From Turritopsis dohrnii (lineage: Eukaryota; Cnidaria; Hydrozoa; Anthoathecata; Oceaniidae): a stretch of DNA of 64,000 bases. The stretch spans positions 434,001-498,000 of the forward strand of contig BQMF02000304.1 in the NCBI GenBank assembly GCA_027922465.2, read 5' to 3'. A program made the translations under genes and the position numbers. Positions within the stretch are counted from its first letter, which is position 1, and each line of letters starts with the position of its first letter. The notes under the pieces were generated by a model, which did not search any database, had not been told where the DNA came from, and was given only the letters and a program-made list of their open reading frames with translations. Shown piece after piece: positions 10,066 to 64,000 of the stretch.

Positions 10066-10314
10066 AATACTACGAGGTAGATATATAAGCAACAAGATGC
10101 CCTGACAGGCATAAGGATTTCTGTGAAACCAGCTGAAGCATGAAAAATGAAAGACTAGTGATATTCTTCAAATTTGAAGATTGAATGGCTTCTACAATAT
10201 AACATCACATTTTTGATCATACACTCCCTAGGAATCTATGAAAGCATAACTGATATATACTATAAATCAAAATAGATAAAACAAAAATAAAACTATAATA
10301 GTTAAACCCGCTAG

Positions 10315-11744
10315 GGTCATTCCATGCCAAGTGGTGCAAGGTCCCCAGTGCACCATCTCAGAATTGGCTGATTTTTAGCTCCAATCTTCTGTACCATGAG
10401 AAGAAACTACTGAAAATTTCAGATGGATATCTCAAACCGTTCTGAAGTTATGGAGTTTTGAAATTAGACCAAAATCGGGAAATTTTAAATGTATAAGGGC
10501 AGAAAATCTGGTCCAGCCAGAAAAAACAGAATTTTCTGCCCTTATACATTAGGAACAAAAACTCAAATATAGCTAAAACTCTGCACATAGATAGTGTTCC
10601 ACCCCAGGATGAAGTGACAAGCAAATTTCTTTAGTTTGGGTGTCTGTAAATTTAGATGGAGTCACACAAAATAGTCATTTCGTTTTGTAATTTCGAATTC
10701 TGTTCCATGATGTATTCTCCTTTCTCTCAGGCTGTAGAACACCCTCAGGAAGATTGAAATGATACCTACAAATAAATTTGGAATAATAGTGATTTAAAAA
10801 GTGCTTTTTATACTAAGCAGACCCCAACCATTGAAAATTTACAGCAAAACAGCTAACTTCAAACAGCCATAACTTCTGAAGGAAACAACATTTTGCCCTG
10901 AAGTCTTCAGGATCTTCTAATTAGATAGAGAAGAATCACCACACAAAATTCTAAGGGAGTCAATGAGAACCACCTTGTTAACTTGACATGCAATGACACG
11001 AAAGTGATTCCGTAACCCAAAATTTTCAATTTTTGAAGTTTTTTTGCATTGCTTTTTGAGTGAAATCCCATTGAGTCCCCAAAATAATTTCTTTAGATAT
11101 CTGAAGGTTGTGCCTACCTAACTTTAGGTAAAAATTTTATTTGGATTTGAAAAGGCACCGATAGACAATTTGACCACCGAAATTGACCCAAAATTTGCAA
11201 CATTTTGTGCCGGAAGCCTCTTTGTAAGGCCTTAAAATTTTCAAATACTATTTAAAAAGCCTGATATAGGTATTTTGCTAAGGTCTTTCAGATATACTAA
11301 CACAATCAATAGGTTTAAGCAATTCTGAGGGTCACTTCATGGACTTACGACACCTCAAAATTGCCAAACATTTTACCCTAATGTGATTTTCATGCATTTT
11401 TAATCCGCCATTATGGATTTTCTAGATAGTTTTAATTTTACATTTTTAGATTTTCTAGTACTATTTATGAAGTAGTTGACATTTGTAAAATTCTAGAGCA
11501 TGAAGTTCAATGGTTTAAAAGATATTCAACATTCATAAAAAGTTCAAAATCAGTACAGAGGCTGTACTTTGAAAATTTCCCGATTTTGGTCAAATTTCAA
11601 AACTCCATAACTTCAGAACGGTTTGAGATATCCATCTGAAATTTTCAGGATTGTTTCTTCTCATGGTACAGAAGATTTGAGCTAAATTCAGCCAATTCTG
11701 AGATGGTGCACTGGGGACCTTGCACCACTTGGCATGGAATGACC
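10315..11744. mobile_element. Long-TIR element (GGTCATTCCATGCCAAGTGG)
   Basis: Ends GGTCATTCCATGCCAAGTGG (10315) and its exact complement (ending 11744). The inverted arms extend about 190 bases with few mismatches, through GCACCATCTCAGAATTGGCT and CAAACCGTTCTGAAGTTATGG. The interior has no coding capacity. CTAG lies beside the left end and two bases beyond the right end; a clear target duplication could not be fixed. Confidence 0.85.
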
Positions 11745-11796
11745 AACTAGAAAGTTTGTCAACTTTTGTTCATTTCAAGGGATGATGTCACATTAC

Positions 11797-12864
11797 CAGT
11801 GACGTATCCAGAGTTTTTTTGGGCATACCGGTACATACATTGGAGTGTAGTGGCCCACATAGGCGCCACCATGATTGGCGCCGAGTGGGAAAAGTTTGGA
11901 AATTTGTACCTCCAGATGCTCTAAAAATGCACTCTCCAGACATACAATGACATTAAAAATTAGCATATGACATGTCATGTTTTTTGTTTTTAACCTTGTT
12001 ACAAGAAAACATCAATATTTCTCCCACGCAAGTTCAAACCCTGGATCACGATGCATACACATGCGCCAATGAACAATTTCTGCCAAATTAAAGCTGATGC
12101 GCATGTGCTACAAAGTTTACAGCGTCAATAAGTCAGTGTTATTGTTTCATTCGTTTATATTTTTCAAGTTAAGGCTGTTGAAATTTATATCCACCTCAGG
12201 TGATATGCGACCGAACAAAAGTGTATTCAAAAAGCTAATAAAATCCAAACAAGAGACTTTTCAATTCAATTTAAACGACCAGGTGTTATCACAACGCGGG
12301 AAATGATATTTCAGGAAGTCACCCGGTTTCTATATTTTACTTACAGAAAATTATGGCAGAATTTATAATGAACACTCAAACCTGGCAGTGTTGCAAGAGG
12401 AACGGACGAATGTGATAGTAAATATTTTTATTCGCCAGAAATATTAGTTAAACATTCTTCTTTGGAATAAGTACTGTACCCCATTAAATCCTTCGCATAG
12501 AAACCATGCATTATTGCTAATTTTTGGTCTTGCATCTACTGAAAAGAGTAAACAAAATTTATTTTTTACACGCGTGGAAGATGGGGCACGAAGTAATGAG
12601 CGAAAAACAAAAGTTGATATGCCAATCCAGCAGCAAAATGGGACCTAGGGTTGACTGCTTTATAGAGGTTTTTGGGAGTAAATCATAGCATAAAATGACT
12701 TATATGCAAAGGTTTGTAAGAAATAAGATTAAATAACCATTAAAAGATTGTTTTTACACAAAATATTCAAAGTTTAAAATTCACGAAATTTCTTTTTTTG
12801 GGCGCGAGAGTTTGGGCGCCAATAGCGGTCTACCGGTATCAAATCCTCCCTGGATACGTCCCTG
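11797..12864. mobile_element. CAGTGACGTATCCAG hAT-like element, duplication ATTAC
   Basis: Left end CAGTGACGTATCCAGAG, right end complement CAGGGACGTATCCAGG, flanked by ATTAC at 11792-11796 and 12865-12869. Subterminal GGGCATACCGGTA words occur at the left and TACCGGTATCAAATCC at the right. Non-autonomous; no transposase frame. Confidence 0.85.
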
Positions 12865-12869
12865 ATTAC

Positions 12870-13400
12870 CTTTTTAAAAGTTTAAATAGGACTTAACTAA
12901 AAACAACAAAGAAAAGAAATACGCATAAGGTGTGAATCGTAACCATGGATACACATTTTATATGACAGTTTTTTTTAAAAAAAAGAAACGATGTATAAGA
13001 GCGAAAAGAAGAAAAAAAACACAAACTTTTTGGGAAAAAAAATTAAGAAACGAAAGCGAAAAACTCATCAGAAATACTTTGTTTAAAACTGACTATGTAT
13101 CCACCGACCTAATCTAGCTACTAAGCATTTAAAAATGTAGCTTTTAAAAAGTTTATGAATGACTTCGATAAATTTTCCTAACTGTAGGAGAGCTTCGAAC
13201 CACAAGATGTTACCAACAACAAACTTTTAAAATCATAAGTTTATTACAAGCGATGCTTTGAATTTGGTGGAACTGAAGTTCTCCATTGTGTTTTTAGTGG
13301 GAGAAATGTCTGTTATTTCGTGAAAAGTGGCAAAACACTAAAATACTTATATAAAGAATGTTTTGGTAGTTTTCATGTAAAGGCACACACAAAATTTCAA
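12870..13400. other. Unassigned stretch
   Basis: Includes a Lys/Arg-rich frame (12932-13117) produced by A-rich sequence; no gene supported. Confidence 0.3.
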
Positions 13401-13532
13401 GAGAATAACAAGAAGTTTCATTTTGATTTATAATTTAATTCAATATTTCGTCCTACATCCGCAGAACATCGTCATGCAGGACGAAATATTGAATTAAATT
13501 ATAAATCAAAATGAAACTTCTCGTTATTCTCT
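13401..13532. repeat. Near-perfect hairpin with 54-base arms
   Basis: Arm GAGAATAACAAGAAGTTTCA...TCGTCCT (13401-13454) is complementary to 13478-13532 with very few mismatches, around a 23-base centre. The arms contain TTTGATTTATAATTTAATTC. Confidence 0.9.
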
Positions 13533-13534
13533 TT

Positions 13535-14705
13535 TTAGTAAAGTTTTACGCCCTGAAGAATGTTTTCAATATAAAGCAAATAACTATCAAAAAGCAATCA
13601 AAAGCACTTCAAATTCGGACAGAAGAGTTATTTTCAAAAAAGAGATGGGCTTAAAGTGACAATTAAATTCAAGTGTTCAGAATAACTATATAAATAAATA
13701 TATTTATTTATTATTTGATAAAAATGACCATTGTAAATCCTAAATGAAAAAAAAAAAACAACAGATTTCAGTAGTGAAAAAAGACTACACATCCATAACC
13801 AAATCACTAAAAAGCTGAAAGTAGACGTTTCTTGTTTTGGCTTGATTTAATTTACAGATTGTTTGTTGGATTGTGCTTTGATTTATATAAGTTTGTTGTT
13901 TGTGTAAGGAAAATTGACAGTATATCAATTTTTCCTAAAATACCATAGTATCAAAACAGTATAGGTGATCATGGAATTAATCCTTAGTAAATTATGTTTC
14001 TGTTGTCAGATTAAGTGAATATCCAGGTAAGCACATTTTTCAAGCAGATATCTGTGTCTCAATCTTGTCTGTTATTATACGTAGTTGTTTTTCTGACGTT
14101 CTTATTGCATATACGGCATCACATTTTTACTTGCTGTTTTTGTAATGTACTTTTTGAATTAACACTGGTTGAACTGGTTGTTCTCCACATAAAAAAGGTT
14201 TCCTTTTATAGCTGTATATACGTACATCATATGTGCTTTCAGTTCATATTATATCAGGACGTAAAATAAAAATAAATCTTCAGTCTGTATTGATAATGAA
14301 TTTTTGCCTTTGCACTGAAATCACAGCTTCAATGTTTTGCTGTTCTAAGCATTTAATTACCAATCATCATCATCTCAACAAAAAGAAAATATTTTTCTGG
14401 GTTTTTTTTCTTCAAAAGTTTTTACGAAACCTTTTAAGACAATACTGAACTAAAATGATTTATTTCCATCATTTAATTTGAATTCTCTTGAATCATTTTA
14501 AAAGCTAGTGGAAAAATCAAAAATCTTCTACAGCCCATCTGACTGAAAAAACATGGCGTACTACTTGACTGTAGACTAGCCTCTATTCTTATCTACTTTG
14601 GCGGCTAGGCGAAAATTGCATTCTGAACCGCGGCTATAAAAGTGAACGGAGGAGGAGAAGGAAACGTTTTAACATATATTTCGCCCTATGGGGAAATATA
14701 TAAAA
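13535..14705 (+). repeat. Repeat copy 1b (matches 61312-62530 inverted)
   Basis: Similar to the complement of 61312-62530 over its length: GTCACTTTAAGCCCATCT, GACAGTATATCAATTTTCC, CATTTAATTACCAATCAT, CTGAACCGCGGCTATAAAAG and the end TTTCGCCCTATGGGGAAATA. Copies 1a and 1b are contiguous in the partner, so the elements between 10065 and 13535 are later insertions. No open frame is shared. Confidence 0.8.
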
Positions 14706-15031
14706 TGGACTTAAGGCTGTCTTGAATTGAGACAACGATTATTTTTTGGGCAAACCAGTATACCGGTCTCGAAAATGCCCTGGATACAACCATGGGAGTC
14801 CTTAGGAAACAAGGGTCTGTCGAATCATCAGACCTTAGCACTGCTGACAATGTCAACTTAAACATAAATAAATAGAAAAGCCATCTTCTTCATGGTCAGT
14901 TTATGTGAGTATGTCCTGCAGGCATTACGCCTTAGTTTTTTCCCTGTTTTATTCAAATAAACCGAGATAAATAATAAATCAAGATTTATTCTGTTTCAGT
15001 CATGAGAAACACTTAACTTTGTTGTAACAAT

Positions 15032-16116
15032 CAGGGACCTATCCAGGCATAAATTGATAGCGTTTGAACGCTATGGGCGCCCAAAAAACTTTTTTAATAC
15101 TGAGAAAGTACTTCCTTTTCACACAGAGACTGCTGAACTGTATATGCAGATGATGTAACTTCATTACAACAATAATATTCTTTCCTTAAATAGTATGCTA
15201 AAGCTGTCTTATTAACTATTTACACATTAGGTAAAAGCAAAGAAAGAAAGAAAAAATCGCAAGAATTCATGAATTAGTTCTAGTAGCCTTACAATTTAAC
15301 ATAAATAGGTGGCTTTTAAGGTACAATTCAGATAGGGAAATCATCTGCAGCCATGTTAATGAAAAAATTGCCAGGCGTGCGGTAAATAGCACACGCAAAA
15401 GGGTTATTTGGTAATTGAGGCGTACGATTCTCAGTCTTGTCATTATGACGCTCAAGATCTGCGCTAGCGCTCGCTATAACGCTCCTTGAGTTTGTTAGTT
15501 AAGACGTGATTTTAATCGCACCTGTAGATACTCTTAAAAAACATGCTGTACGTTGGTGCTCAATTGACAGCAAATCACTGAGGTATATTAAGTGATTTTT
15601 CGTTGTTGCTAGGGAGAACGACCACTGTTGCTAAGGTAATTTTGAAATTTCCTTCGTTATACGAATTCCTTTGTTCACCTAACGAAAGAATATGAAAAGA
15701 TAAGTGGTGCCAGTAGGACTCGTTTTTGCGTTATTCAATGAAATTAGAAAGCATCTTAGTTTCCAGCTCCCTTTAAAATATGATTTATCTTGACTAACGA
15801 TTGAAGACACAATGTTCCCCAGTGAAAATGCTTCTGATTGGTCAATATTTCTGTACTCGTCAGCGAAATTTGCCGGAGTAGACTTGCTCAATATGAAGAA
15901 GTGAAGAAAATTTGAGTGCCGCTTTATGTGGACACCGTCTTGCAAACAGTTGCTACGTTGAGTCAAAATAGAGCAAATTCTCCAATCTTCTATTCTATTA
16001 AAATCTTCCACATAAATGTAAGATCTTTACGAAATTGTTTGAGATATAAAAAAATTTAAGTGCAAGTTACTAAACTAAGAAAACGCTATCCCCAAAAAAT
16101 CTCTGGATACGCACTG
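15032..16116. mobile_element. CAGGGACCTATCCAGG hAT-like element, duplication ACAAT
   Basis: Ends CAGGGACCTATCCAGG (15032) and complement CAGTGCGTATCCAGAG (16116), flanked by ACAAT at 15027-15031 and 16117-16121. Near the left end an internal palindrome GATAGCGTTTGAACGCTATG is followed by GGGCGCCCAAAAA, both seen in relatives at 21650 and 26710. A nested dispersed repeat at 15600-15775 recurs at 235-425 and 44100-44250. Confidence 0.85.
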
Positions 16117-16236
16117 ACAATTTAAGATTCTGCCTTTTTGACATAAAATTTTACTAAACACTGTAATAATTTGTTTCACATTAGTAATAAAATTGATACA
16201 AATAGTATCAAGTTATATTAATATGTTAATTTTTAG

Positions 16237-63666
<47,430 letters not shown>

Positions 63667-64000
63667 AAAAGTTTCTGTCTTCGTAATGTTCTTTTGTATA
63701 AGTAACATTGTTGGTAATGAGAACCTTTCTCCATTTTTACTGTAGACTTTGTAAATGGTAATGATTAATCATGATTAAACAGTTTAACTTCAAGTAGTTC
63801 TTTATTTTAAAAAACATAATCATTTGTATCTTTCACAAAATCTGCTCTTATGTTAATTTTGCCATACACAATTCTGCAATCAGCAATGGTAATCCATGAT
63901 GAACTTTCGATCAGTTTTCGACAAATCAGGGAAAATATGGGGGATTATAGCCACATGTACCACTATACAAGCAAGAATATACCCAGTTTTACCTCTATAC
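63667..64000. other. 3' flank of MCM7
   Basis: Presumed 3' untranslated region and beyond; no canonical AATAAA seen, no further gene recognised. Confidence 0.4.

Noticed and set aside
12932..13117. Lys/Arg-rich open frame
   Set aside because: Explained by A-rich sequence; no family resemblance or splice context.
13985..14030. Possible MCM7 first exon ending at CCAGgtaagc
   Set aside because: Frame does not match the MCM7 N-terminus and the sequence is part of a dispersed repeat found at 62050.
14015..14448. Hydrophobic open frames
   Set aside because: Lie in a dispersed repeat; the partner copy at 61700-62200 does not keep them open.

Overview
The window is animal nuclear DNA: AT-rich, intron-rich and packed with transposable elements. 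Its only clear host gene is MCM7, a subunit of the MCM2-7 replicative helicase, on the + strand. Seventeen exons between 16237 and 63666 join with GT-AG splices and unbroken frame into about 711 residues, essentially the whole protein except a first exon of roughly ten codons that I could not find. DIRS retroelements, CR1/jockey-like LINEs, THAP elements with TTAA targets, several hAT groups and SWIM/HIRAN-like fragments fit a non-bilaterian or other invertebrate; a cnidarian (perhaps hydrozoan) is my guess, not a demonstration.

Layout. 1-9.4 kb: a DIRS element split in frame by a 6.2-kb terminal-inverted-repeat (TIR) element (copy A) that itself carries LINE debris, a GTGAC-ended element and a small structured motif; then a 33-bp-period array of a 16-bp dyad repeat. 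9.5-16.2 kb: a repeat also found inverted at 61-63 kb, a long-TIR element and hAT-like elements. 16.2-19.7 kb: the first two visible MCM7 exons with two small THAP/TTAA elements between them. 19.7-41.4 kb: one 21.7-kb MCM7 intron holding a decayed hAT transposase gene with a four-level nest of insertions, a LINE tail, and a second copy of the 1.8-34.9 kb TIR element (copy B) containing an apparently intact hAT transposon of 4.46 kb with a four-exon transposase. 41.4-57.2 kb: the body of MCM7, its introns carrying a Tigger-like element, a HIRAN-bearing element, a subterminal-repeat element and a 180-bp minisatellite. 57.2-63.5 kb: a 6.4-kb last intron with a decayed SWIM gene between inverted repeats. 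The last MCM7 exon ends at 63666.

The most interesting signals outside MCM7 are (i) a hairpin with an invariant AACCCCAAA loop and a stem that changes in compensated fashion in five copies, four of them 110-280 bp inside the left end of a DNA transposon; (ii) three elements sharing GTGAC termini and ATAT target sites, two of them also sharing interior sequence, yet with unrelated subterminal repeat arrays; (iii) natural empty-site/filled-site pairs that define element borders to the base; and (iv) the CRISPR-like 33-bp array. No tRNA, rRNA, operon or prokaryotic CRISPR was found. All identifications were made by eye, without database searches.
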